Source: Cryptomeria japonica
Lineage: Eukaryota > Streptophyta > Pinopsida > Cupressales > Cupressaceae
Direction: 5' to 3'
Length of the DNA stretch: 64,000 nt
Assembly: GCF_030272615.1 (NCBI RefSeq)
Contig: NC_081409.1
Location: 22,448,260-22,512,259, forward strand
Below are positions 1 through 10,854 of this stretch, piece after piece. The first letter of the stretch is position 1. Every line of letters starts with the position of its first letter. The notes under the pieces are model-generated. The model was not told the origin of the DNA. It ran no database searches and worked only from the letters and a program-made list of their open reading frames with translations. The position numbers were made by a program, and so were the translations under genes.

Positions 1-771
1 TCCTAGCTGTGGTGGTCTCATAGGTCCACTCACCCCCATGCTGCTCAATGACCTCTGAGAGCGTGCCCTACTCTCTGTCCTCGATCGTGCTCGATATGAA
101 GGTGCTCTCTGCTTTGGTGGAATGACACCCTCATATAGTGTCCTCCAATGGCATATCTCCTCTCCGGTCTCTACCAGCATCTGTGCCATCTCCCATGCAC
201 TGGCATCCCGAATCGACCCAATATACTCAGTGACTCTTTGTTCCTCTCGTTGTGCCTGAGCTATTGCTGCATCTCGAGCCGCTATGAGTCTGGCTATCTC
301 CGCTCTGAACAGATCCTACTATCTCTCTAATGTCGCAATGTGATCCTGCTGACTCGCTATGGTAGCCCTACACATCTCCATCTCCTCTGTCCTAGCTGTC
401 TCCGGCTCTATGGGTATATCCTGCAATGCCTCCTGCTCTCCTGAATCTAGCTCATCCTCCTCATCCTCATCATCCCCATCTTCATCTCCATCCTCATCCC
501 CGCCCTCATCCTCATCTCCTTCCTTGTCATCCCCCTCATCCTCATCATCCCCCTCATCCTCATCATCTCCCTCCTCCTCTCCTGTGAGTGGGAAGTCCTC
601 CTGTCGCCTCGGTACTGGAATATCCAGATCTGTCAATGGCACTGGCCATCGTCGTGCAAACCATCTCTCATACTCCTCTGTTGTCCCGACGTCTGCTACA
701 TCTGATCTCCAATCCCACTGTCTCTGCTGTAGCTGTGAGAAGTCTGCATATGCTATGTGTGGCTGAATCAT
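1..771 (-). pseudogene. Antisense ORF of element A, C-terminal part of a PMD-type accessory protein
   Basis: This is one minus-strand reading frame from 771 to the window edge, broken by two consecutive TAG codons near 316-321. It begins around an ATG followed by IQPHIAYADF, passes through a segment containing EEYERWFARR, then a long Asp/Glu/Gly-rich acidic tract (about 450-600), and ends in a Glu/Arg/Ala-rich helical region with the motif W-R-T-L-Y-E-G-V-I-P. The antisense PMD protein of element F has the matching order: an EEYTKYR segment, a low-complexity tract, a coiled coil and WRGLYEQVVP. I infer a homologous accessory protein. The PMD itself is not visible upstream of 771, so it may be lost, spliced or replaced. 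It sits antisense between pol and the 3' LTR. Confidence 0.6.
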
Positions 772-1068
772 ACTGCCCCACTAACTCGTCTCTCTGTGAG
801 ATCGGGCAAAGTGCGCAGAAGTCATTTTCTGCATTTCCTGTGGGCCCCACAATGTCCCGCAAGCAAGTTAAATTCATGAAATTGAAAACATGGGTTTTTG
901 AGATACATACCGCTGCTCCCACATCGTCTGGTCATCTGAATGTGTGTACATGTTCTCCGAGGTGATCTGCCATTGGAATATTCGCCATCTATCTGCAAGT
1001 GTCCTTGTCCAGAGCAACAAATCCTCCACTTTGTCTAGTGCAAATGAGCAATTTTCCCTCCCTTGGTC

Positions 1069-1080
1069 TCATTTATAGAT
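1069..1080 (-). promoter_or_regulatory. Candidate antisense TATA box of element A
   Basis: The minus strand reads CTATAAATGAG here, about 0.28 kb inside the 3' LTR boundary and about 0.3 kb upstream of the antisense ORF. Element F has a TATAAAT at nearly the same distance from its own 3' LTR. Promoter function is inferred. Confidence 0.4.
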
Positions 1081-1336
1081 CTTTGTCAGTGCATAGATGG
1101 ACATGCACCCTCTCCATCTCATGCTGGTCGTGTTCTTTTGCACCATCAATTGCTTGTCTTTCATGCATCCGATCTTCGATTGTCAGTCCGTTTGATACTA
1201 TCATTCTTATCGATCAATTGGCCTCTTTTCTGTATGTTTCCGACCAATTCCTCGAGGGGGTATGCATATGTCATTGTTATTGTCTCGGGCATTTTCATTA
1301 TTGTTCTTTGAAACAACGCTTAAAATCGCATTGTCT

Positions 1337-1351
1337 CAAAGAGGGGCAAAA
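1337..1351 (+). promoter_or_regulatory. Polypurine tract of element A
   Basis: The sequence caaagaggggcaaaa lies directly before the TG of the 3' LTR, where plus-strand DNA synthesis is primed. Element F has the closely similar aaagagggacaaa in the same place. Confidence 0.8.
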
Positions 1352-2876
1352 TGTAGACACCTAAAAATGGTCAACGCTTGCGGAATCATACTTTAACATT
1401 TGCGCATTGCCTCATTTTAGGTTTTTGCGTCGCATTAACATTTCTTCCATGTTTCGCACTTGGTCTTTATCATTTGCGAGCATTGAGTCCTTCTTCTGCA
1501 TTCTTCAATCATCTCATTCTCAAATTTGGTCTTGTCGACAACAATCTTCAGTCATGATTTTGATCAATCTTATCCTATCGCATCAATGTACATGCTCATT
1601 TGTCATCATTTTGGACATCGTCAATCCTAATTAGGGTTTTGTCCTCTTATCAATCTTGTCATCTGGCGATCGATTTATCATCAATCCTTATCATTTTCAA
1701 TCTTGTCATTTTAACGATCGATTTGTCATCGATCGTTATCATGTTCGATCTTGTCATTTTTGTGATCGATTTGTCATCGATCGTGGTCATTTTTAATCTT
1801 GTCATCTTGCAATCTATTTTGTCATCTTGTCAATTTTGTCATTTGGCGATTAATTTGGCATCGATCATTGTCTGTCTCAATTATGTCAATTTGGATCAAT
1901 TAGTCATTGTTCCTCATCAATTGGCGCATTTATCAATCAAATCATTTTATCACATTGGTCATTTTATCAATTCAAAATCATGATCGATATCAATTATCTT
2001 TCATCAAGACCTAATTGTCATTCTTTGCATTGCTAATTCATCTTCTAGGGTTTCATGATTTAATCATTTAACCTTGTGTGTCATTTCTTCCTCTAGGATT
2101 AATAAATTATTTATTTATCCTAAGTCTTCTCATCGCAATTAAATGTTCATTTAATTGGCTAATTATTCCTCTTTTTGTGAATTAATTAATAAATGACAAA
2201 TTATTAATTAATTTACCTAATTCTTAATTACTAATTTTCTTCTTTTTTCTAATTTTCTAATTTCTAATTCATCTAATTTCTATTCCCTCCTATTTCATCA
2301 CCTAATTCCATGGGAATGACATTTCAATTTGTCATAATTTGTCATAATTGACAATCAATCAATTTTGACATAGAAGTTTGTCATAATTTGTCATAAATTA
2401 TCAATCAACAAATTTTGCATAGAAAGTGCATAATTTGTCATAATTGACATAATTGATTTGCAATTTCCATTTGAATTGAATCATGCTAATCTTGTCTTTT
2501 CTCCATTTTTTCTATAAATTGGATGAATTTCTTCAATCTTGGCTAATGAGAATGGGACTAATCAGACTATCGAATTTCTAATCAATCACATTTCGAGTAC
2601 TCTTGATCAATAATCTTGTCTACTTGCTTTCAATTATGTGTGTGCACTTGAAGGTGAGATCCACAACAAAACTATTTGGAGAGGAAAGAAGAACAATGGA
2701 GCCGCATGAAGGAAACATTTGGATTTACATCTGGTTTGCATAATCTTTTTGAATGTTTCAATTTTCATGTCTCTATTGAATGTGTTTAGGATAGATCATT
2801 GCAATTTGCTTTTGTGATTGAGCTAATGATTAATGTTTATATATGCTTGTGATGATTTCCTATTTCCTATGCTACA
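1352..2876 (+). repeat. 3' LTR of element A
   Basis: The LTR is about 1.5 kb, starting TGTAG and ending CTACA (5-bp inverted termini). It contains a TATA-like box (tctataaatt, 2511-2520), AT-rich TTAATTAA-type stretches (2100-2250) and a tandem array (1654-1845). The start TGTAGACACCTAAAAATGG is shared, with mutations, by the solo LTR G (32210) and the minus-strand LTR H (34143), so the three belong to one related group. Confidence 0.8.
1654..1845 (+). repeat. 47-48 bp tandem repeats in LTR A
   Basis: The word tcttgtcat recurs at 1654, 1701, 1749 and 1797, a period of 47-48 bp. Units contain CGATCGAT-TTGTC-ATCGATCG, a perfect 8-bp inverted repeat with a 5-nt loop at 1715-1735, and again with one mismatch at 1763-1783. 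The last unit is degenerate. Confidence 0.75.
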
Positions 2877-2933
2877 ATCATCATTAGTGATCTTATAACA
2901 TAGGTTACTGTCAGCATTATCTTTTATAAAATC
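2877..2933 (-). pseudogene. 57-bp relic of copia element J reverse transcriptase
   Basis: On the minus strand this piece translates with a copia RT signature around ADSNLCYKI, which in the family follows the LDKYLLK segment. That segment ends exactly at the other flank of element B (10855). Removing B and one copy of its target duplication joins both parts in the same frame. The scrap is bounded on the left by the CA end of LTR A and on the right by the TG start of element B. Confidence 0.75.
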
Positions 2934-4133
2934 TGTTACTATTTACTAAGTTGTCATTAGTTTTATGTCCAAAGTCATCCTATATACTCTAGTTTGTTAA
3001 TACTACCGAAATATTCAGTCGGTATGTACTAAGGTTGTCAGTTATAGAAGAAAGGCTAGTCACTGAGATGAGAGATACCGAGCTACCTACCGAGTAAAGT
3101 TCGTATGCCTACTGAGCAGTAAAGAAGGTATACCGAGTTAATCTGAACTGAGTGGAAATGTGTTACTAGATTCAATGAAGCTGGACACATATGTGGAAAC
3201 ATGTTACAAGATTCGAGAATAGGGAACCGTTATTACATAGGAAATTGCATTCAAAGATTTTGTATGATTTTGAGGAAGTTTATCCAATGAAATAATTTCT
3301 CTGTTTATTCATTCGGTAAAACATGTTTGTATGATCCATGTATGAACAAGATCACCATCTCAGAGATCTATATATATAGAGTAATTTGAGTATCTAATAT
3401 AGAGAGGGAAGATTGATGAATTGATGATTTGAAAATGAAAATCATGAGAGAAGATAAGATGTGAAGAGTGACAGAGATATTCAGAGGTCACCGAGAAGGT
3501 TTTTCAAAAAATAGTTTAAGGGATAGAGTATATAGAAGAGGTCACCGAGTTGATTTATCAATTACTGAGGGATACTATGAGCAAGGTAATTTCATATTGA
3601 GCACATAGAGTCTGCTATAACATTTCAGATGTAAAGTTGCAGATATTTTGTAAAGATTTTGATTGAATTATTTGAGTTGTAATAGAAACCTTTAACAGGG
3701 TAAAAGACTCTAACAAAGTCTATAAATTGTAAAGCCTTTAACCAGGTACAACATTTTGTAAAAGTGTTTGTAAAATCCTTTAGCAAGGTAGATCTAAAGA
3801 TCTTGATACTCCTAACAGGGTAAGCTATCAGAAATAGCTAAAACATGTAGCTCTAACCGAGCAACCTTTATTATTGCAGTAGTGAAGTTGTGGGTGCCAT
3901 CCCCACCGCAATTTTTCTCTCTAACAAAGAGTTTCTGCGTAACCAAAATATTTGAGTTATGGAGTGAAATGTGTATGAATGTTATTTCTATGATTATGTT
4001 TTAGCATTATATATTATGAGATTAGCTATACATAGTTTATGTTTATCAGTATGATTATTTTTGGAGAAAAGTTTTGGAGTACTGATTCACCCCTCCCCTC
4101 TCAGTACATTAGCTTTCCTAGTTGGACTTAACA
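2934..4133 (+). repeat. 5' LTR of element B
   Basis: The 1200-bp LTR runs from TGTTACTATT to GGACTTAACA and is matched by 9657-10854. It contains a TATA-like run (tctatatatatagag, about 3367-3381) and the C-rich end ATTCACCCCTCCCCTCTCAG typical of the related LTRs in this window. Confidence 0.88.
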
Positions 4134-4135
4134 AT

Positions 4136-4147
4136 TGGTATCAGAGC
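4136..4147 (+). promoter_or_regulatory. Primer binding site of element B (tRNA-Met type)
   Basis: TGGTATCAGAGC begins 2 bases after the LTR end. This is the common plant retrotransposon primer site complementary to the 3' end of initiator tRNA-Met. Confidence 0.85.
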
Positions 4148-4195
4148 AGTACTCTTGGAAAAGGGTTTTATAGCCTAAAGAGAAAGATCCTATCA

Positions 4196-5551
4196 ATGGA
4201 AGGCTATAAACAATCACGCAGAATTGTGAATCTTCAAGAAGAATTGGATCATGCTAATCAAGTGATTGCAGACATGCAGAGACAAATGCAAAAATCACTG
4301 AAAGTCAGAAGAAGATTATCTGATGATTTATAGGACTCACAAGAGTTGGTGGAACAAATTGAGACATCATCTAAGAATAGCATATCAAAAGAGTCTGAAG
4401 AAATGATTGTAGAATTGAAAGAAAAGAACAAAGCACTGAATGATGAACTAAAAACAATGAAAAGGGAACATGAGTATTTTAGCACACAAATGACTGAAAA
4501 TATTGATGCATTGAGAATAACTGAAGATAACTTAAGAGATTTAGAAAGAGAAAAACAACAACTAGAAGCATTGGTGTTTGAAAAGAATGATGAAATCACA
4601 AGGATGACTGGAATCCAACATAATCTGTCTGATCAATTGGGTTATGCAGATCATGAAGCAAATCTAAAAGGAAATGAGAATCAAGCATTGAAACTTGAAT
4701 TATCAAGATTGACCGATGAACTTGAAGCAGAAAAGAAGTCAAAAGAAACATTGAAAAAAAGTTTTGAAGCATCAAGAATGTTGGATGAGCAACTAAACAT
4801 AAGATCACCCAACAAATTTGCCGGACTCGGTTACAAAAGAAACAACTCTACCAACAAAGGAATCAACACTACCAAGAAAGGAGAATCATCAAAGAAGGCT
4901 AGAAATAAAGATAAGTTGAAAGATAAGAAGCCTATTTGTAATTATTGTGGAAAAAAAGGACATACTGCCAACATGTGCCGAATATGAAAAGGTAAGCAAC
5001 CAAATGTCACTAGGTTTGATGGTTATTGTTACAATTGCAATAAGTATGGTCACACATCTAATCAATGTAGGACAAAGTCTGTTAGCAATTATCAAAAGGC
5101 AAAATTCAAGGGGTTTTGCAAAAACTGCAATAGATATGGACACAATATCGAGAAGTGTTGGTTTATGAAGAAAAACTATATGTGGCCTTCATATCGAGCA
5201 AATACTAGAAGCTACCAAACTCACACAGATTTTAACCAATAATATACTGCAGTACCATGGGATTACAATACAAGGATATGGTGTGAATACTATGGAAGAT
5301 ATGGACATATAAGTGCCAACTGTATGATAAGGTTTGGAATGAACAATCAGAGATCATGGAGAAATCCTGGAATGACATGTTTTCATTGTCACAAAGTTGG
5401 ACACTTGGCTAAAGATTGTAGAGATCAACGCAGAGAAGATACTGAGGAAATAAGAAGAAAATTATAGAAAATTTGGAAAAAGAAGGAAAATGGGTCAACT
5501 AATGAAGAAAGCACCTTACGTACCGAGTTAGGTGCATCTACTTTGAATTAA
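4196..5551 (+). pseudogene. Element B ORF1: coiled-coil protein with five tandem zinc knuckles, broken by stops
   Basis: One frame runs from ATG 4196 (just after the primer site) to TAA 5549, interrupted by TAG at 4331, TGA at 4985, TAA near 5240 and a TAG near 5465. The first ~210 residues are rich in Glu, Lys, Leu and Asn with heptad-like spacing (predicted coiled coil). A Lys-rich basic stretch follows, then CNYCGKKGHTANMC, CYNCNKYGHTSNQC, CKNCNRYGHNIEKC, a degenerate CEYYGRYGHISANC and CFHCHKVGHLAKDC. CCHC knuckles bind single-stranded nucleic acid in Gag, so a nucleocapsid-like role is likely. There is no UBN2-type gag domain and no protease. Element C encodes a homologue (25092-26225) with a longer uninterrupted frame. 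Four of the knuckles are intact. Confidence 0.75.
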
Positions 5552-6067
5552 TCATAAAGGTATGAAGGGACTGCATTTTCTCAAGGTTAGATCCTAACAG
5601 TTTGTATTTAATCATGAATACAATTCCAAAATCTGCATACCTAAGATGCAATAACATTTTTAAATACTATCTAGTCCTTTGTAGTACCAGAGAAGTTGGC
5701 AAGTGCAGGAAACTTGTCTAGTCGGTAAAAGCATAGAAGGAAGATAATCAGTTTAGTGGAGCCAAGTGCATTTAATGCTTATCTTACTTAGCTGCACAAA
5801 GCCCGATAAGGTAAAGGGTGTATTAAAGTTCTTTGTGCGGTCATTTTACACTTACCAGTTTTCAAAGAGCAGAGCTAAGTGAATCAAAGGCGAACAAACA
5901 TTTCCAGAGAGAATTCAAGGTACTTTCACACAATCTTAAACACATTTTCAAGCAAGTTAACCGATCAATATCAGTTGTGAATATTTGTATTATATTTACT
6001 AAGTCAAAAGCATTTTCTAGTTAGTTGAAACCCTAAGTTTTTTTGTTAGTAGAAATCCAAGTTTGAA

Positions 6068-9000
6068 ATGGCTCCCAAGATGCAGAAACTTGTTGTAGTT
6101 GAGACTATTGAGAAGCCCTCACTAAAGTATTCCTTACCTCCCAAAGTGGCATCTGAACCCGATGAGAAAACTGCATTTTCTCTTATTCCGGATAGGGTTC
6201 TATTGGTTGAAGATGTCAAATTTTATACTAAGTGTTGTGTTGAAGAGCTAGGTCATACGAAAATTAAGGAGATGTATGATGAATTATGCACCGATGGAAT
6301 CCTGGATAGTAAGTATGAGCATATCAAAGTTAAGGGATTGATCGAAGCCCTAACCTATCCTCGAGTTTTCAAACCCCAATGGGTCAAATTTGTCTTGAGC
6401 AGAATGTATGACGACTTTATGTGGTTAGAGGAGCAACTATTTAAAATCACCAAGGAGATTATTCACATAATAACCGGATACCCTATATTTGACCATGCCT
6501 GAGCACAGAAGATGATTTCAGAGAAGGAATTGATAACTTTAACCGGAGTTGAGTCTGATTGCAGAGGTCTTAAGTTTAAAAATGTAACTGATGCAGAACT
6601 AAAGTTCGCAATTAGAGTCATTGTTTATTGTTTCTTCCATTCGGCAAGAGAAAACAATGTACCATGTGTAGCTGTAGATTTGGCCTATAAAATTGTGAAA
6701 AAGGGTATGAAAGTTAATTTATGTGAAGTATTGTTGAAGAACCTTTTTGAAAATCTCAACATGATAAGGAAACCTAAGAAGAATAACACTGCTAACACAC
6801 TAAAGTTTGGGTCACTCTTAGTGTGTATGTTCTTCTATTTTTAGAAGTTCTTTCCTTCAGTTGGTAATATCGTTTGGGAATTACACTGACCAATCACCCA
6901 TCAAATAAATGATTTTATCAATCAGCTAGGTGATAATTTCAATGAGATAATGGATGATTACTTTAACAAATTTTAGGACAAGATGCATAACAGGTATAGG
7001 ATCCCACCTTAGCTAGTGGAAAAATATAAGGATACAATATGTTTTGAAGTGGACACCGACTATTGTTATGTCAATGCAGTAGAAACCAGAACTCAATCTT
7101 CACCGCCTATGGGTTATGAGATTGATTTTGATATTACTCAACAATAGATAGATGACTTTTTGGCACTTCCAAGGCACTCGACCGAGATTGGGTATGGTAC
7201 CTATGAAGAGGTAAAAGAAAAAGTAAAAATGAGTATTGTGGTACCAAAGGCTACTAGGAAAGCCACTAAAATGATCAAAGTTTTAACTGAGAAATTTGGA
7301 GAAGGTTCTACCTCCACACCTACTAAGCTAGCAGGTAAGAAAAATGATCAACTTACAATCGAGGAAAAATCTGAAGCTCAAGAAGCCACAATTACACTAA
7401 GCACCGTGTTGCCAAAGGGCAAAATTTTGAAAAGAAAGAAATAGGATACAACTAAGGCATTAGTGACTCCACCAGTTAAGCGACCTAACACTAGATCATC
7501 TACTGTGTCACTCGGTACGAGGCAAAAAATTGTTGAATTGCCTAAAGTTACAAAGACTTGTAGAAAGTCGACCAGAAGACTTATTTTGAATAAGGAGTCA
7601 AGTGACATTGAATCTGAAGATGCAAATAAATTTCAGATTGTTAAAAGCACAAAGGAAGATGTACATAGTGTTGACAATTTTTGTGCAAAATTGAAACAAT
7701 ATGGAGGATTTGGATCATTTAGGTAAGAAAAGAGGCAAATAGAAGAATCAATAGTGTGTACACTTCTCAAATTCCGAGTAGTTCCATTGGAAGTAACTAA
7801 TTTTCTTCCAAAAGCATTGTACTCTCATATTGACAATAGATGGAAATATGTTATGGACTCAGAGAAGCAGATAAGAGAAAGAGTTTTGGTACATCTCTTT
7901 CCAGACATGTCAGTAGATGATATAAGAAATCATTTGAAAAAATACCACACAAATTTTTCAAGTAAAGCAAAGGGCCTTGAAAATGATGAATGGCCTTTAT
8001 CTTGAAGTATAGAAGGAAACTAAAGAAAAATGGCAAGACATATTCAAAATTCAGATTGAAGAGCCTCAAGGTGAAGTGGAAATAGTTGACATCACCGAGT
8101 AAGATACTGCTTCAACTATTCAACTAGATGAAGATGTCATGGATACTGAGGCACAAGAAGAAGAGATGATAGAAGGAAATGCCTATGCCAAACTGATATC
8201 AAGTGAATCAGTCTTGGAACAAGTTAAGTCCTATCCTCTAGTAACTCAACAAGTGTCAACTGAGAAACCTTAGGACACAGAACAAGGTAAAGAGGATCAA
8301 AAGGCTACACAAGGTGAATCTATCTCTTAGGCCATAGGCAAGCAAACTTCTCAAGCACCTGCAAACACTAAAACTGTTGCCACTAAGACCCCAAGCAAGG
8401 AAACACCGAAGGTTACATCAAAGGCTACAGAAACCGACAAAAGTGTTGTTTCCACTGAGCAACATACCAAGGAAGAACAAGCCTCTAAAGCCATTGTACT
8501 CATTCAACTGGTGAAGGCATCATCATCCAAAGAGAAGAAAGCAAAGAAGCGTAGTTTTAAGGTAGAGCTGTCAAAGCCTATTGTGTTGCCGAATGTTGAC
8601 ATTTCAAAACTAAAAGGGCAAGCACTTATTGAATTCGGAGAGCTTTGTAAAGCCAAAGTAGAATAGGAAAAACAGATAGCTATTCAGAAGAAGAACCGAG
8701 TACTATAGAAGGTCAAAGCATTATTGACAAACATGCTAGCTGAAGCTACCGTGAATAAAGATGTTGCCATCCATATGCAACTAGATGAACTACTCACTCA
8801 ATTAGAAGCATCAGGAGTAGAGGCATCAGAATACCTTAGCAAATTAAAAGAAAAAGAGCTAACTGCCAAGATGATTGAAGAAGTGCAGAAGGCAATTGCT
8901 ATAGGTAAAGTCAAGCTTGTTGGATTCTTTGCTGAGTTTTCCCCTCAACTCAAGCACATTATTTATTTATTCCAGAAGCCAAAGTCATTGAAAAAGAGAT

Positions 9001-9373
9001 TACCGATCTCTCCAATAAACTGACTACCAGGCCAAATTATATTCAAAATTTTTATACAAAGCTACAAACTCTTATGGCTCAGTAGTTAGAACTTTGAAAT
9101 GAAGAGCACAAAATAAGGATGGATATTATGACTCTTCAAACATTATTTATTCCCCATTTATCATCCGTTCAAGAGCAGATCAACCGAGCTGCACAATTAT
9201 CCACTCAACTAGAGGGAAGCACTTTAGATGGTTTGATTTCACTATCAGCTGATATTACAGCTCATAATTATTTAATGTAAAGTGTCAAGGATGCACTTAC
9301 CAATGCTCTCAAAGATGCTTGTACTAAGTATAAATCTATTTTTGACCAGTTGCCCCCACCTAATGGTAACTAG
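6068..9373 (+). pseudogene. Element B ORF2: long protein of unknown function, decayed
   Basis: I do not recognise this family. The frame opens at ATG 6068 (MAPKMQKL...) and ends at TAG 9371. It has in-frame stops (for example near 6500, 6842 and 7442) and two frame changes (about 8000-8720 and 8960-9280). The first ~350 residues look like a folded, mostly helical domain, with the segment YDDFMWLEEQLFKITKEIIH. A Lys/Thr/Pro-rich linker, a short conserved module (7750-7990, SHIDNRWKYVMDSEKQIRER) and a helical C-terminal half follow. Element C ORF2 matches the same order of modules (LDYKW...EKEQEMREKIF; the MYLEQTHDITPEVIH segment). It is preceded by its own leader rather than by ORF1 read-through. 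It occupies the place of the extra ORF in Sireviruses, but I see no transmembrane segments that would support an envelope. Confidence 0.6.
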
Positions 9374-9644
9374 TTTTGATGTTTGTCAAAAAGGGGGAGT
9401 GTACCGAGTATACAAAGTATCTGAGTGTACAGAGTTTATACTATCTACCGAGTGTATAGGTGACATTGACAGGGGGAGCATGGAACATCAGGAGCATGAA
9501 AATCAAGTTATGTACAACATATTGATAAGGGGAGTATGTATTTGAACAAATGTATATACTGTCATTTCAGTCAAATTTTGAAAGTATATAGATTTTGTGT
9601 TATGACTTTGAAAGGAGTTTTGTCAAACATACCAAACTAATGTC

Positions 9645-9656
9645 AAAAGGGGAGAT
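9645..9656 (+). promoter_or_regulatory. Polypurine tract of element B
   Basis: aaaaggggagat lies directly before the TG of the 3' LTR. Element C has aaagggggagat in the same place. Confidence 0.8.
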
Positions 9657-10854
9657 TGTTACTATTTACTAAGTTGTCATTAGTTTCATGTCCAAATTCA
9701 TCCTATATACTCTAGTCGGTTAATACTACCGAAATATTCAGTCGGTATGTACTAAGGCTATTGGTTACAGAAGAAAGGCTAGTCACCAAGATGAGAGATA
9801 CTGAGCTACCTACCGAGTAAAGTTCCTATGCCTACTGAGCAGTAAAGAAGGTATACCGAGTTAATCTGAACCAAGTGGAAACGTGTTACTAGATTCAATG
9901 AACCTGGACACATATGTGGAAACGTGTTATAAGATTCGAGAACAGGGAACCATTATTACATAGGAAATTGCATTCAAAGATTTTGTATGATTTTAAGGAA
10001 GTTTATCCAATGAAATAATTTCTATGTTTATTCATTCGATAAAACATGTTTGTATGATTGATGTATGAACAAGATCACCATCTCAAAGATCTATATATAT
10101 GGAGTAATTTGAGTATCTAATATAGAGAGGGAAGATTGATGAATTGATGATTTGAAAATGAAAATCATGAGAGAAGATAAGATGTGAAGAGTGATAGAGA
10201 TATTCAGAGGTCACCGATAAGGTTTTTCAGAAAATAGTTTAAGGGACAGAGAATACAGAAGAGGTCACCAAGTTGATTTATCAATTACCGAGGGATGCTA
10301 TGAGCAAGGTAATTTCATATTGAGCACATAGAGTCTGCTATAACATTTCAGATGTAAAGTTGCAGATATTTTGTAAAGATTTTGATTGAATTATTTGAGT
10401 TGTAATAGAAACCTTTAACAGGGTAAAAGACTAACAAAGTCTATAAATTGTAAATCCTTTAACCAGGTACAACATTTTGTAAAAGTGTTTGTAAAATCCT
10501 TTAGCAAGGTAGATCTAAAGATCTTGATACTCCTTACAGGTTAAGCTATCAAAAATAGCTAAAACATGTAGCTCTAACCGAGCAACCTTTATTATTGTAG
10601 TAGTGAAGTTGTGGGTGCCATCCCCACTGCAGTTTTTCTCTCTAACAAAGAGTTTCTGCGTAACCAAAATATTTGAGTTATGGAGTGAAATGTGTATGAA
10701 TGTTATTTCTATGATTATGTTTTAGCATTATATATTATGAGATCAGCTATACATAGTTTATGTTTATCAGTAAGATTGTTTTTGGAGAAAAGTTTTGAAG
10801 TACTAATTCACCCCTCCCCTCTCAGTACATTAGCTTTCCTAGTTGGACCTAACA
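9657..10854 (+). repeat. 3' LTR of element B
   Basis: A 1198-bp copy of 2934-4133, ending GGACCTAACA. Scattered substitutions and single-base indels separate the two copies, so the insertion is not recent. Confidence 0.88.

Larger units (their letters stand above)
1..2876 (+). mobile_element. Element A: 3' end of a Tat-like Ty3/gypsy LTR retrotransposon (partial)
   Basis: Only the 3' end of this element is in the window. It holds an antisense coding region (771 to the left edge), a purine-rich tract at 1337-1351 and a complete 3' LTR from TGTAGACACC (1352) to GCTACA (2876). The layout of antisense ORF, purine tract and LTR is the same as in element F, so A is probably a Tat-lineage relative. 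Its right end abuts copia RT sequence (2877 onward), so A inserted into copia element J. The 5-bp target duplication cannot be checked because the left end is outside the window. Confidence 0.8.
2934..10854 (+). mobile_element. Element B: complete non-autonomous LTR retrotransposon with gag-like ORF1 and ORF2, no pol
   Basis: The two LTRs (2934-4133 and 9657-10854) are highly similar by eye. A tRNA-Met-type primer site is at 4136 and a polypurine tract precedes 9657. Flanks are aaatc (2929-2933) and aaata (10855-10859), a 5-bp duplication with one change; the copia reading frame across the site supports aaata as the original. The interior encodes a coiled-coil/zinc-knuckle ORF1 and a long ORF2. 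I see no protease, integrase, RT or RNase H, so B must have used enzymes from another element. The tRNA-Met site and the AAAAGGGGAGAT-TGTT junction resemble copia elements, including Sireviruses, whose extra ORF lies at the place of ORF2 here; that link is inference. Confidence 0.88.

Noticed and set aside
359-766. Plus-strand poly-Ser frame
   Set aside because: Shadow of the acidic Asp/Glu tract of the antisense ORF of element A.
2821-2876. Possible continuation of copia RT to the left of 2877
   Set aside because: On the minus strand the RT-like translation stops making sense at 2876, exactly at the CA end of LTR A.
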